Assembly: GCA_050945995.1 (NCBI GenBank)
Contig: JBMNUA010000002.1
Span: 1 to 34,621, forward strand
Source of the DNA: RUG11247 sp050945995
GTDB taxonomy: Bacteria; Bacillota; Clostridia; Christensenellales; Aristaeellaceae
Direction: 5' to 3'
Length of the DNA stretch: 34,621 nt
In this document: piece after piece, positions 1 through 7,875 of the stretch
How the letters are laid out: each line of letters opens with the position of its first letter
How positions within the stretch are numbered: the first letter of the stretch is position 1
Notes under the pieces: model-generated
Seen by the model: the letters and a program-made list of their open reading frames with translations, nothing else
The model's database searches: none
What the model was told of the DNA's origin: nothing
Position numbers and translations under genes: made by a program

Positions 1-35
1 GGGGGGTCGGGGGGTGACACGGCGGGCAAGACGGG

Positions 36-113
36 GCGGGGGCGCTGCCCCCGCACCCCCGCCAAAGGGACATTGTCCCTTTGGAAACCCATGCGCCGCC
101 GCTACGCGGCGGC
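36..113. repeat. Cluster of three adjacent perfect hairpins (REP-like)
   Basis: Three consecutive perfect inverted repeats lie almost end to end. GCGGGGGC/GCCCCCGC occupies 36-43/47-54, CCAAAGGGAC/GTCCCTTTGG occupies 62-71/75-84, and GCCGCCGC/GCGGCGGC occupies 95-102/106-113, with loops of only three bases. No start codon with a ribosome binding site is visible. Such closely packed GC-rich palindromes are typical of intergenic REP/MITE-like elements in high-GC Clostridia. Whether this family is repeated elsewhere in the genome cannot be seen from this window. Confidence 0.6.
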
Positions 114-170
114 AGGGGGACGAGGACAAGGACAAGGGAACGGGAAAGAGAACGAAGATAAAGGGAACGG

Positions 171-300
171 GGAACGAAGGACGAGAGAACGGCGAACGAA
201 GGAAAAGGAACGAGAAAAGGAACGAAGGACGAGAGAACGGCGAACGAAGTAAAAGGAACGAGAAAAGGAACGAAGGACGAGAGAACGGAGAACGAAGGAG
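171..300. repeat. 48-bp purine-rich tandem repeat, about 2.7 copies
   Basis: The unit begins GGAACGAAGGACGAGAGAACGG at 171, 219 and 267, giving an exact period of 48 bases with a few substitutions between copies. The strand shown is almost entirely purine from about 118 to 300. An open frame crosses the repeat and would encode a 16-residue Glu/Arg/Asn repeat, but it has no ribosome binding site and overlaps the permease start, so I treat the tract as non-coding. It lies directly upstream of the polysaccharide exporter, where a promoter would be expected; I see no clear promoter. Confidence 0.7.
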
Positions 301-330
301 CGGGGCGTACACCCGCGGAGGTACGAAACA

Positions 331-1197
331 TTGTGGGATAATTCAGTCAAATGGGATTCCTACATCCGCCCGATCAAGGGTTGGATTCATGTGGACATAC
401 GCGAGCTATTGCGCTACCGCGATTTAATCCTATTGCTCGTCAAGCGCAACTTCAAACTGCTCTACAAGCAGACCGTGCTCGGGCCCGCGTGGGTGGTGCT
501 CCAGCCGCTGATCACCACCATCGTCTTTACGGTGATCTTCGGCGGCATCGCAAAGCTGCCCACCGACGGCATGCCCTCCTTCCTGTTCTACATGGCGGGC
601 AACATCGCCTGGCAATACTTCTCCTCCTGCCTCACGCAGACCTCCGGCACCTTCATCCAAAACCGCCAATTATTCGGGAAGGTCTACTTCCCGCGGCTGG
701 TCATGCCCATCTCCGTGGTATGCACGCAGCTGATCAATTTCCTCGTCCAGTTTGCGATGTTTCTTGTCTTCCTCATCTACTACGCGACCCGCGCGGGCAC
801 AATCGTGCGCCCGGATTTCGCGCTCATCCCCTTCACGCCGCTGATCCTACTTCAGATGGCGGCGCTCGGGCTGGGCTTTGGCATCATCGTCTCTGCGCTC
901 ACCACGAAATACCGCGACCTGGCGATGCTCGTCACCTTCGGCGTACACCTCTGGATGTACGCAACGCCCATCGCCTACTCCTCCTCGCTCATCTACGAAA
1001 GCTACCCCGCGCTCGCCGGGCTCTACATGCTCAACCCCATGACGCCCATGATCGAGCTCTTCCGCAGCGCGTTTCTCGGCGTGCCCGCCTCCGGCATGCA
1101 GTATTACTGGATTTCGTGGATCACCACCATCGCGGTGCTGGTCCTCGGCGCGGCGCTCTTCACGCGCGTGGAAAAGACCTTCATGGACACGGTATAG
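331..1197 (+). CDS. ABC-2 type polysaccharide/teichoic acid export permease (Wzm/TagG-like)
   Basis: This is the membrane half of an ABC exporter that moves a finished surface polysaccharide or teichoic-acid-like polymer across the cytoplasmic membrane. The 288-residue product has a short amphipathic N-terminus, the family sequence LLLVKRNFKLLYKQTVLGPAW, and about six membrane segments, which is the usual size and layout for Wzm/TagG/RfbA permeases. The start is TTG at 331: a GGAGGT at 317-322 sits eight bases upstream, and no in-frame ATG fits as well. The ATPase gene follows 12 bases downstream, so the two form an operon. The polymer exported cannot be told, because no glycosyltransferase genes are in view. 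Confidence 0.88.
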   Translation: MWDNSVKWDSYIRPIKGWIHVDIRELLRYRDLILLLVKRNFKLLYKQTVLGPAWVVLQPLITTIVFTVIFGGIAKLPTDGMPSFLFYMAGNIAWQYFSSCLTQTSGTFIQNRQLFGKVYFPRLVMPISVVCTQLINFLVQFAMFLVFLIYYATRAGTIVRPDFALIPFTPLILLQMAALGLGFGIIVSALTTKYRDLAMLVTFGVHLWMYATPIAYSSSLIYESYPALAGLYMLNPMTPMIELFRSAFLGVPASGMQYYWISWITTIAVLVLGAALFTRVEKTFMDTV

Positions 1198-1209
1198 GGG
1201 GGATAGGAT

Positions 1210-2481
1210 ATGAGCGAGCGAACCCTTGAGATCGATTCGGTCTCCAAACAATACAGGCTCGGCGTGATCGGGCGCACCACCCTCCAGCGCGATTTACAAA
1301 GCTGGTTTGCGCGCGTGCGCGGAAAGGAAGACCCGAACGCCAAAATCTTCGCGCGCGAGCAGACGCGCGGCGAGTATTTCCTCGCGCTGGACGAGGTGTC
1401 CATGGCGGTCGATCGCGGCGACGCGGTCGGCATCCTCGGCAGAAACGGCGCGGGCAAATCGACGCTGCTCAAGCTCATCTCGCGCATCACCGCGCCGTCC
1501 GCGGGCGAGATACGCATCAAAGGGCGCGTGGCGAGCCTGCTTGAGATCGGCACGGGTTTTCACCCGGAGCTGACCGGGCGCGAGAACATCTTCTTAAACG
1601 GCGCGATCCTCGGCATGACGCGCGGCGAGATCGCGGGCAAGCTCGACGAGATCATCGATTTTTCGGAGATCGAGCAGTTCGTGGACACGCCCGTGAAGCG
1701 CTATTCCTCGGGCATGTACGTCAAGCTCGCCTTCGCCGTGGCGTCGAACCTCGACCCGGACATCCTCATCTGCGACGAGGTGCTCGCCGTGGGCGACGTG
1801 GCGTTTCAGCAAAAATGCCTCGGCAAAATGAGCGATGTGGCGCGCGGCGGGCGCGCGGTGATCTACGTCAGCCACAACCTGCGCACCGTCTCGCAATTGT
1901 GCACGCGCGCGGTCTACCTGGAGCGCGGCAAGCTCGTCTACGACGGCGAGGTCGCGCGCGCGATGGATCTATACGCCGGCGCGGGCGTGCGCAGCGTCGA
2001 GCGCGATTTGGACGCGCTCCCGCGCGGCAAAAACCGCGGGCGATCCATGCGCATGATGGCAATGACGATCCTCGAAAACCAGACGATGGAGTACGAGCAG
2101 GATTCCCGCATGCGCTTTTCGCTCACCGCGCGCGCGCGCGTGCCCGACAGCGCGTGCCGCATGCGCGTGATCCTCATGTCCAACAACGCCGCCCCCGTCG
2201 CGATGGCGCAGTCCGCGCCCTTCCGCGCCGAGACGGACAGCGAATTTACATACGCCTACGCGCTCGATCTATCCGGCGTCGCGCCCGGCGAATACGCGAT
2301 CAAATTGCAGCTCGTCGGTCAAAACCCCACGGGCAAGTCCATCTTCCACGATACCGTGGAGGACGCGGGGCATTTTATCATCACGGAAGACCCGACGCGC
2401 AACCAGGGCTTTTTGTGGAACGAGCCGAACTGGGGCAACATACGGCTTGCCCCGCTTGAAATGGAGGAGATGCGCCCATGA
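1210..2481 (+). CDS. ABC transporter ATP-binding protein, polysaccharide export, with Wzt-like C-terminal domain
   Basis: This is the ATPase partner of the upstream permease. Residues about 5-255 form the nucleotide-binding domain, with Walker A GRNGAGKST at 77-85, signature YSSGM at 165-169, Walker B ILICDE at 185-190 and the switch histidine in VSHN at 222. The long insert before Walker A and the LLEIGTGFHPELTGREN segment are typical of the TagH/Wzt/RfbB class. Residues about 270-423 are an extra beta-rich domain. In Wzt proteins such a domain recognises the terminal modification of the glycan, and I infer that role here. The stop overlaps the next start by four bases (ATGA), which suggests translational coupling to the kinase gene. 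Confidence 0.88.
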   Translation: MSERTLEIDSVSKQYRLGVIGRTTLQRDLQSWFARVRGKEDPNAKIFAREQTRGEYFLALDEVSMAVDRGDAVGILGRNGAGKSTLLKLISRITAPSAGEIRIKGRVASLLEIGTGFHPELTGRENIFLNGAILGMTRGEIAGKLDEIIDFSEIEQFVDTPVKRYSSGMYVKLAFAVASNLDPDILICDEVLAVGDVAFQQKCLGKMSDVARGGRAVIYVSHNLRTVSQLCTRAVYLERGKLVYDGEVARAMDLYAGAGVRSVERDLDALPRGKNRGRSMRMMAMTILENQTMEYEQDSRMRFSLTARARVPDSACRMRVILMSNNAAPVAMAQSAPFRAETDSEFTYAYALDLSGVAPGEYAIKLQLVGQNPTGKSIFHDTVEDAGHFIITEDPTRNQGFLWNEPNWGNIRLAPLEMEEMRP

Positions 2482-3299
2482 CGACGCGCGTGCCGATTGT
2501 CGCCGCGATCAACGACCTGTCGGGCGTTGGTCGCTGCTCGCTCGCCGTCACCCTGCCGATATTATCGGCGATGGGCGTGCAGGCATGCCCCGCGCCCACG
2601 GCGGTGCTCTCCGCGCACACGGGCTTTTCGGGCATCGTCTCCCTCGATATGACGGATTTTTTGGATCAAACGCTCAAAAGCTGGGCGGGCATGGCGCTCT
2701 CCTTCGATTGCGTGTACACGGGCTACCTCGGCGCGCCCCGGCAGGCGCAGTCGATCCTGTTATTTATGGAAAATCGCGACGCGCTGTTTGTCGTCGATCC
2801 CGTGATGGGCGACGAGGGGCGCCTCTATTCCGGCATCGATGCGGACATGCCGCGCGCCATGCGCGCGCTGTGCGAGAGGGCGGACGTGATCACCCCAAAT
2901 TTGACGGAGTATTCGCTCCTCACGGGGGAGACCTACACCGCGCGCGAGCGCACCCGCGCGGAGCTGACCGCGATGCTGCGCCGCCTGCCCGCGCGCGCCG
3001 CGGTGATCACAAGCGTGCCTTTTGAGGGCGGTCTGGCGAACGCCTACCGCCGCGCGGACGGCGTGACGGGCGTGATCCCGTTTTCGCACATCGGCAGGCA
3101 TTTTCCCGGCACGGGCGACATGTTCGCAAGCGTTTTGACCGGCGCGCTCGCGACGGGCGACGCGCTCGAAACGGCGGTGACGCGCGCAGCGACATATGTG
3201 CTGCACACCATCCGCGTGAGCCTTTCGTCCATGACCGACCCCAACTTCGGCGCGCAGCTCGAGCGCACCATCCCCCTGCTCGCCAAGGGCGAAATATAA
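2478..3299 (+). CDS. Pyridoxal/pyridoxamine kinase (PfkB/ribokinase-like, PdxK/PdxY type)
   Basis: It phosphorylates vitamin B6 vitamers (pyridoxal, pyridoxamine, possibly pyridoxine) with ATP to give PLP or its precursors in the cytoplasm. The 273-residue protein has the clostridial pyridoxamine kinase N-terminus INDLSGVGRCSLAVTLPILS (residues 11-30), the substrate segment HTGFSG near 47, the VVDPVMGDEG motif near 105-114, and the anion hole/catalytic GTGD at 211-214 with D214 as the expected base. It starts inside the stop of the ABC ATPase gene, so it is cotranscribed with the exporter although no functional link is evident. A hydroxymethylpyrimidine kinase function is less likely given the N-terminal sequence. 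Confidence 0.87.
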   Translation: MTTRVPIVAAINDLSGVGRCSLAVTLPILSAMGVQACPAPTAVLSAHTGFSGIVSLDMTDFLDQTLKSWAGMALSFDCVYTGYLGAPRQAQSILLFMENRDALFVVDPVMGDEGRLYSGIDADMPRAMRALCERADVITPNLTEYSLLTGETYTARERTRAELTAMLRRLPARAAVITSVPFEGGLANAYRRADGVTGVIPFSHIGRHFPGTGDMFASVLTGALATGDALETAVTRAATYVLHTIRVSLSSMTDPNFGAQLERTIPLLAKGEI

Positions 3300-3309
3300 A
3301 TGAAAACGA

Positions 3310-3340
3310 CGCGAATCCTTAAGATTCGCGGCATCTCTTT
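3310..3340 (+). terminator. Hairpin between convergent genes
   Basis: CGCGAATC (3310-3317) pairs with GATTCGCG (3323-3330) around a five-base loop. A run of six T starts about five bases later. It lies between the convergent kinase and pgsA genes and probably ends the rightward transcript. The gap between stem and T run makes it a weak match to the intrinsic terminator model. Confidence 0.5.
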
Positions 3341-3341
3341 T

Positions 3342-3905
3342 TTACATGTCTTTGATAAAGTGCCTGTTCCTCACAACATAGTCCACGCCGCTCCACACCG
3401 TCATCAAAAGCGCGAGATACAGCATCACCTCCGCGGCGATCCTGCCCGCGTCCCCCAGCATCGCGCCGCCGCCCTCATACGGCACAAGCAGTATCAGCAT
3501 GATCACCGCCAGCATCTGGGTGATCGTCTTGATCTTGCCAAGCGCGCCCGCGGCGATCACCTTGCCGCCGCCGGACGCCACCAGCCGGAAGCCCGAGATC
3601 GTAAATTCCCGCGCGAGGAAGATGATGCACGCCCACGCGGGCATGCGCCCCTGCCCCACCAGCACCACATACGCGCTCATCACGAGCATCTTATCGGCGA
3701 TGGGGTCGGCGAACTTCCCAAAATCCGTGATCAGGTTTCGGCGGCGCGCGATGTCGCCGTCTAAGTAGTCGGTGATGCACGCGGCGGCGAACACCGCGGC
3801 GGCGGCGGCCTGCGTCCAGAGCATCTCAAAGGACATGAGCACCACAAACACAGGGATCAGCGCGATGCGCACAAGCGTCAGCCGGTTGGGCAGATTGATC
3901 TTCAT
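3342..3905 (-). CDS. pgsA: CDP-diacylglycerol-glycerol-3-phosphate 3-phosphatidyltransferase
   Basis: This enzyme makes phosphatidylglycerol phosphate from CDP-diacylglycerol and glycerol 3-phosphate, the committed step of anionic phospholipid synthesis in the membrane. The 187-residue product contains the complete CDP-alcohol phosphotransferase motif D-x2-DG-x2-AR-x8-G-x3-D-x3-D: D46, D49-G50, A53-R54, G63, D67 and D71. It also has four or five membrane segments, and its length is normal. The start MKINLPNRLTLVRI is chosen because it matches the family N-terminus and its ATG overlaps the rimO stop by four bases (ATGA). A longer reading frame upstream is only rimO read in another frame. The rimO-pgsA pair is common in Firmicutes, where cinA and recA often follow; here they do not. 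Confidence 0.95.
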   Translation of the reverse strand: MKINLPNRLTLVRIALIPVFVVLMSFEMLWTQAAAAAVFAAACITDYLDGDIARRRNLITDFGKFADPIADKMLVMSAYVVLVGQGRMPAWACIIFLAREFTISGFRLVASGGGKVIAAGALGKIKTITQMLAVIMLILLVPYEGGGAMLGDAGRIAAEVMLYLALLMTVWSGVDYVVRNRHFIKDM

Positions 3906-5197
3906 GATTCGGTCGCCTCCCCGTACAAATCGTAGGCGTCCGCGCCGGTGATGCGCACGCGGACATAGTCGCCGGGCGCGTGCGCCGCGGCAGATGTAAA
4001 TTGGATCACGCCGTCGGATTCGGGCGCTTCGCGGATGCTGCGCGCGATGTAGACGCCGTCCTCGATGCCCTCGACGAGCGCCTCGCACACCTCGCCCACG
4101 CGCGCCTCGTTCAGCTCCAGCGAAATCCCCTGCTGCATCGTAAGCAGCTGATCGAGCCGCAGCTGCTTGATCTCCTCATCGATCTGCCCGGGCATCTCGG
4201 CGGCGGCGGTTTCCTCCTCCGCGGAGTAGGCGAACGCGCCGAGCCGGTCAAACCGCGTCTCGCGCACGAAATCCATCAGCTCCTGAAACTGCTCGTCCGT
4301 CTCGCCGGGGAAGCCCACGATCATGGTGGTGCGCAGCGTGATCCCGAGCGATTTGCAGCGGGCGAGCCGCGCCTTGATGGCCTCCGGCGTGCCGCGCCGG
4401 TTCATCTCGGTCAAAATTTCGGCGTTAATGTGCTGAAGCGGCAGATCGAGGTACGGCGCGACCTTCGGCAGCCGCGCGATGGCGTCGATGAGTGCATCGT
4501 CCGTCGTATCCGGATAGCAGTACAAAACGCGCACCCATTTCACGCTTTCGATCGCCGAGACGCGCTCCAAAAGCTCCGGCAGCCGCACGCGCCCGTAGCG
4601 GTCGATGCCGTAGCGCGAGGTGTCCTGCGCGATCAGCGTCAGCTCCGTCACGCCGCCCGCCGCCAGCCGCTCGCACTCAGATATGATCTCCTCAAACGGG
4701 CGCGAGAGGTAACCCCCGCGGATCAGCGGGATCGCGCAGTAGGCGCAGCAGTTGTCGCAGCCGTCGGATATTTTCACATACGCCGAATACGCGGGCGTGG
4801 TCAACACGCGCTCGCCGTCGGGGAACCGCTCGCTGCCGCCGGTGTGCCGCTCGCGCGCCGCAGAGCCGAGCATCGCCACCGCGCGGTCGTAGTCCCACAC
4901 GCCGAGCAGCCCGTCGATCTCCGGGATCTCCGCCATCAGCGCGTCGGCGTACCGCTGCGCCAGACAGCCCGTGACATACAGCCGCGCGCCGTCCTTTTTA
5001 TATTTCGTCATCTCGAAGATGGCGCCGATCGATTCCTGCTTCGCCGCCTCGATGAACCCGCAGGTATTGACAAATATGGCGTCCGCCTGCGCGGGGTCTG
5101 CGACAATTTCATGCCCCGCGTGCGTGAGCCTGCCGAGCAAGTTCTCCGAATCGACCCGATTCTTCGCGCAGCCCAGCGATACCAATCCGATTTTCAA
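3902..5197 (-). CDS. rimO: Ribosomal protein uS12 methylthiotransferase RimO
   Basis: RimO is a radical-SAM enzyme with two iron-sulfur clusters that methylthiolates an aspartate of ribosomal protein S12. The 431-residue protein shows the N-terminal UPF0004 domain with MKIGLVSLGCAKNRVDSENL and cluster cysteines C10, C46 and C78. The radical-SAM CxxxCxxC site is at C147, C151 and C154. A C-terminal TRAM-type domain covers about 370-431. The N-terminal GCAKNRVDSE sequence is typical of RimO rather than MiaB or MtaB. The start codon is TTG at 5197, supported by a GGAGGG about seven bases upstream on this strand and by the conserved N-terminus. It lies 24 bases downstream of mnmE. Confidence 0.95.
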   Translation of the reverse strand: MKIGLVSLGCAKNRVDSENLLGRLTHAGHEIVADPAQADAIFVNTCGFIEAAKQESIGAIFEMTKYKKDGARLYVTGCLAQRYADALMAEIPEIDGLLGVWDYDRAVAMLGSAARERHTGGSERFPDGERVLTTPAYSAYVKISDGCDNCCAYCAIPLIRGGYLSRPFEEIISECERLAAGGVTELTLIAQDTSRYGIDRYGRVRLPELLERVSAIESVKWVRVLYCYPDTTDDALIDAIARLPKVAPYLDLPLQHINAEILTEMNRRGTPEAIKARLARCKSLGITLRTTMIVGFPGETDEQFQELMDFVRETRFDRLGAFAYSAEEETAAAEMPGQIDEEIKQLRLDQLLTMQQGISLELNEARVGEVCEALVEGIEDGVYIARSIREAPESDGVIQFTSAAAHAPGDYVRVRITGADAYDLYGEATES

Positions 5198-5221
5198 ATC
5201 GTTCCCTCCGCCATGCGCCGG

Positions 5222-6559
5222 CTATTTTCCGACGCAGAAATCTTGGAATATGCGGTCGATGACCGCCTCGCGCGCGTTCTCGCCGGTGATCTGGGTCAGG
5301 CTCGAGAGCGCGTCCGCGATGTCGATTGCGCAGATGTCCAGCTCAAACCCCGCACCGATGGCGTCCAGCGCGCGGTGCAGCGCGCGGGATGCGTCCTTGG
5401 CAAGCTCGATGTGCCGCTCGGTCACAAGCGGCACGTCGCCCACGTCGATGCGCGCGGCGATCGCGCCGATCAATTCGTCGATGCCCGCGCCGGTGCGCGC
5501 CGAAACCTCGCGCGCCTCGATGCCGTAGGCGTCCTCGATGTCCGCCGCGCGGATGTTTTCGCCCAAATCCCGCTTGTTGATACAGGCGATGTGGCGCGCG
5601 TCCGCGCCCGCGAGCATCCGCATATCGCCCTCTGTCAACCCCTCGTGCGCGTCGAGCACCGCGATCACCACATCCGCGGTCTCTGCCGCGTCCTGCGCGC
5701 GCCTGACGCCGATTTTCTCGACCGCGTCGCCCGTGTCGCGCAGCCCCGCGGTGTCCGAAAGCTCGATCAGCGTGCCGCCGATCTCCACCCGCTCGGTGAT
5801 CACATCGCGCGTCGTGCCGGGGATGTCGGTCACAATCGCGCGCTCTGAACCGATCAGCGCGTTTAAGATCGAGGATTTGCCCACGTTCGGTCGCCCCGCG
5901 AGCACAACGGACGCGCCCTCGCGCAATATCCGCGCCCCGCGCGCGTCGATGAGCGCGTCAAGCCGCGCGATCGCGTCCCGCGCGCCCGCAGAAAACGCGT
6001 CCTTGCTCGCCTCTTCCTCCACCTCGTCGGGAAAATCCGTCGATGCTTCGAGCAGCGCGAGCATGCCCAAAATGGCGTCGATCACAGGTTTTACGACCGA
6101 CGACGCGCCGCTTCGCAGTTGGCGCACCGCGGCGCGCGCGGAGACTTCCGAATGCGCGCCGATCAGCTGCATCACCGCCTCCGCCTGCGAAAGGTCGATC
6201 CGCCCGTTGAGAAACGCGCGTTTGGTGAACTCGCCGGGCGCAGCGGCGCGCGCGCCCGCGTCCAACACAAGTTTCAATGCCCGCCGCGCGGCGACGCGCC
6301 CGCCGTGGCAGTAAATTTCGCAAACATCCTCGCGCGTGTACGTTTTGGGCGCGCGCATGTACACCGCCATCACCTCGTCCACCACGCCCTGCGCGCCCTG
6401 GATATAGCCGTGGTACATCCGGTGCGATTCCATCGCGCCTTTTTTGGAAAACACGCGCCGCAGGATGGGCAGCGACTGTTCGCCGCTTACGCGGATGATG
6501 GCGATGCCGCCCGCGCCCTCGGCGGTCGCAATGGCGGCGATGGTGTCTTCTTGGATCAT
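5222..6559 (-). CDS. mnmE: tRNA uridine-5-carboxymethylaminomethyl(34) synthesis GTPase MnmE
   Basis: With MnmG, this K+-dependent GTPase modifies the wobble uridine of several tRNAs. The 445-residue product has the folate-binding N-terminal domain (EDTIAAIATAEGAGGIAIIRVSG), a helical domain, and an inserted G domain with G1 GRPNVGKSS at 222-230 and DTAG at 269-272. It ends in the diagnostic FCVGK, whose Cys (about 442) is catalytic in the family. I start it at the ATG at 6559, which has GGGAGG six bases upstream; a longer frame adds 29 unrelated residues. It follows dnaN by 34 bases. In many Firmicutes mnmE sits with mnmG, rnpA and yidC; mnmG is not in this window. Confidence 0.95.
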   Translation of the reverse strand: MIQEDTIAAIATAEGAGGIAIIRVSGEQSLPILRRVFSKKGAMESHRMYHGYIQGAQGVVDEVMAVYMRAPKTYTREDVCEIYCHGGRVAARRALKLVLDAGARAAAPGEFTKRAFLNGRIDLSQAEAVMQLIGAHSEVSARAAVRQLRSGASSVVKPVIDAILGMLALLEASTDFPDEVEEEASKDAFSAGARDAIARLDALIDARGARILREGASVVLAGRPNVGKSSILNALIGSERAIVTDIPGTTRDVITERVEIGGTLIELSDTAGLRDTGDAVEKIGVRRAQDAAETADVVIAVLDAHEGLTEGDMRMLAGADARHIACINKRDLGENIRAADIEDAYGIEAREVSARTGAGIDELIGAIAARIDVGDVPLVTERHIELAKDASRALHRALDAIGAGFELDICAIDIADALSSLTQITGENAREAVIDRIFQDFCVGK

Positions 6560-6593
6560 AGTCCTCCCGTTTGTCAAATGTTTGGAGTTTTTG

Positions 6594-7700
6594 TTACGCC
6601 CGCGTGCGCACCGGCAGCACCAGGTGCAAATAATCGCGGTTGTCAACGGGCGTGATCACGCACGGGGTGATCGCGGTGTTGAGCGAGATTTCAATGCGCT
6701 CGGATTCGATCGTGCGCACGATGTCGAGCATATATTTTACGTTAAAGGTGATGGTGATGTCCGCGCCGTCCATCTCGATGTCCATCTCCTCGTGAACGTC
6801 GCCGATCTCCGAGTTCGATTCGATGTACAACCGCCCGTCCTCCGCGCGAAAGCGGATCAAATTGTTGTTGCCCTCGCGCGCGATCAGCGCGGCGCGGTCG
6901 ATCGCGCGGCGCAGCGGCTCGAGCTCGGCGATCACGCGGGTATTGAACTGCGTGGGCAGTATCTTTCTGTAATCGACATACTCGCCCTCGATGAGCACAA
7001 CGTAGATGTCCGTGCCCGCAAGGTCGATGTGCAGCCGGTTTTTCTCGAATGTGAGCGTGCAGAAATCCTCCGGCCCGTCCTTGAGCAGCCGCCCGATGTC
7101 GCCCACCGCGCGCCCGGGGATGATCGCCGACATCGCGCCGGTGATCTCCGAGCAAGCGTTTTTGATCATCGCCAGTCGGAAGCCGTCGAGCGCCACCATG
7201 ACCGCGTCGCCCCCGCGCACCTCGAGAAACGCGCCGGTGAGCACGTCGCGCATGTCCTCCTGCGCGATGGCGAACTCGGTTTTGGCGATCATATCCTTGA
7301 GCATCGACTGGGGCAGCGTGATCTCCAATTCCCCGCCGACGATGCTCGGCAGCGGGTAGAGGTCCGCGTCCTGCCCGGAGAGGTTCATGCGCGACGCCAT
7401 GCAACTTAATTTAAACTGAAAACTATCGTTCATGGTGATCAACAAATCGCCCATGGGCATGCGCCGGACAAGCTCGGTAAACAATTTCCCGGGCGCGACG
7501 CCGCGCCCCGGCTCGTCCACATCCGCGCGCACGCGCGTGATGATGGTGATGCGCTCGTCCGAGCAGGTGATCTGCACATAGTCCTCGCCCGCCTCGATCA
7601 ATATGCCGTCCAAAATGGGGTTTGTGGTGCGCGAGGACAGCGCCCGCATCACCATCGATAGCCCTTCTGTGAGTTCCTGCACCGTCGTTGTAAACCGCAT
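6594..7700 (-). CDS. dnaN: DNA polymerase III subunit beta (sliding clamp)
   Basis: The clamp encircles DNA as a dimer and tethers replicative and repair polymerases. The 368-residue length and three repeated clamp folds are normal. Recognisable family sequences include the N-terminal TTNPILDGILIEA segment, the internal VLTGAFLEV...VALDGFRLA stretch, and the C-terminal HLVLPVRT hydrophobic-pocket region. The ATG at 7700 has a GGAGG about nine bases upstream. It is downstream of dnaA, separated by 175 bases that carry origin elements. The next gene is mnmE, not the usual yaaA-recF-gyrB series. A TATAAT-like sequence lies on this strand at 7733-7728, without a good -35 box, so independent transcription is uncertain. 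Confidence 0.97.
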   Translation of the reverse strand: MRFTTTVQELTEGLSMVMRALSSRTTNPILDGILIEAGEDYVQITCSDERITIITRVRADVDEPGRGVAPGKLFTELVRRMPMGDLLITMNDSFQFKLSCMASRMNLSGQDADLYPLPSIVGGELEITLPQSMLKDMIAKTEFAIAQEDMRDVLTGAFLEVRGGDAVMVALDGFRLAMIKNACSEITGAMSAIIPGRAVGDIGRLLKDGPEDFCTLTFEKNRLHIDLAGTDIYVVLIEGEYVDYRKILPTQFNTRVIAELEPLRRAIDRAALIAREGNNNLIRFRAEDGRLYIESNSEIGDVHEEMDIEMDGADITITFNVKYMLDIVRTIESERIEISLNTAITPCVITPVDNRDYLHLVLPVRTRA

Positions 7701-7875
7701 GTGCGCGCGCCTCCATTATCTGTCGTTATTATATATAGAAGGTAGTCGTAGTAGTAATACGGTGGATAACTGGGATAACTGCCCAAAACCCTGCCGGCAT
7801 ATGGGCGCGCGCGTCCACAACCCCATGTGGAGTGCGCGTGGATATCCCGCCGGTTATCCACAGGCTCGATTTTCT
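7701..7875. other. Probable oriC core: AT-rich element, DnaA-trios and DnaA boxes between dnaA and dnaN
   Basis: A perfect DnaA box TTATCCACA lies at 7854-7862. On the minus strand a near-perfect box TTATCCACC lies at 7769-7761, with a weaker TTATCC site beside it at 7778-7770. Directly next to the 7761 box, the plus strand reads TAG-TCG-TAG-TAG-TAA-TAC over 7743-7760. Read 3' to 5' away from the box this is CAT, AAT, GAT, GAT, GCT, GAT, which matches the DnaA-trio pattern (3'-[G/A]AT-5') in the correct geometry. An A+T-only stretch follows at about 7726-7735. Box, trios and AT-rich DNA together match the unwinding module known from Bacillus subtilis. Confidence 0.75.

Noticed and set aside
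14..427. Open frame across the 48-bp repeat with a 16-residue repeat
   Set aside because: No ribosome binding site, composition dictated by the purine repeat, and it overlaps the well-supported permease start.
3980..5848. Plus-strand open frame of 622 codons opposite rimO and mnmE
   Set aside because: It is antisense to two clear core genes, is rich in Arg/His/Asp/Ala as expected for a shadow frame in high-GC DNA, and has no ribosome binding site.
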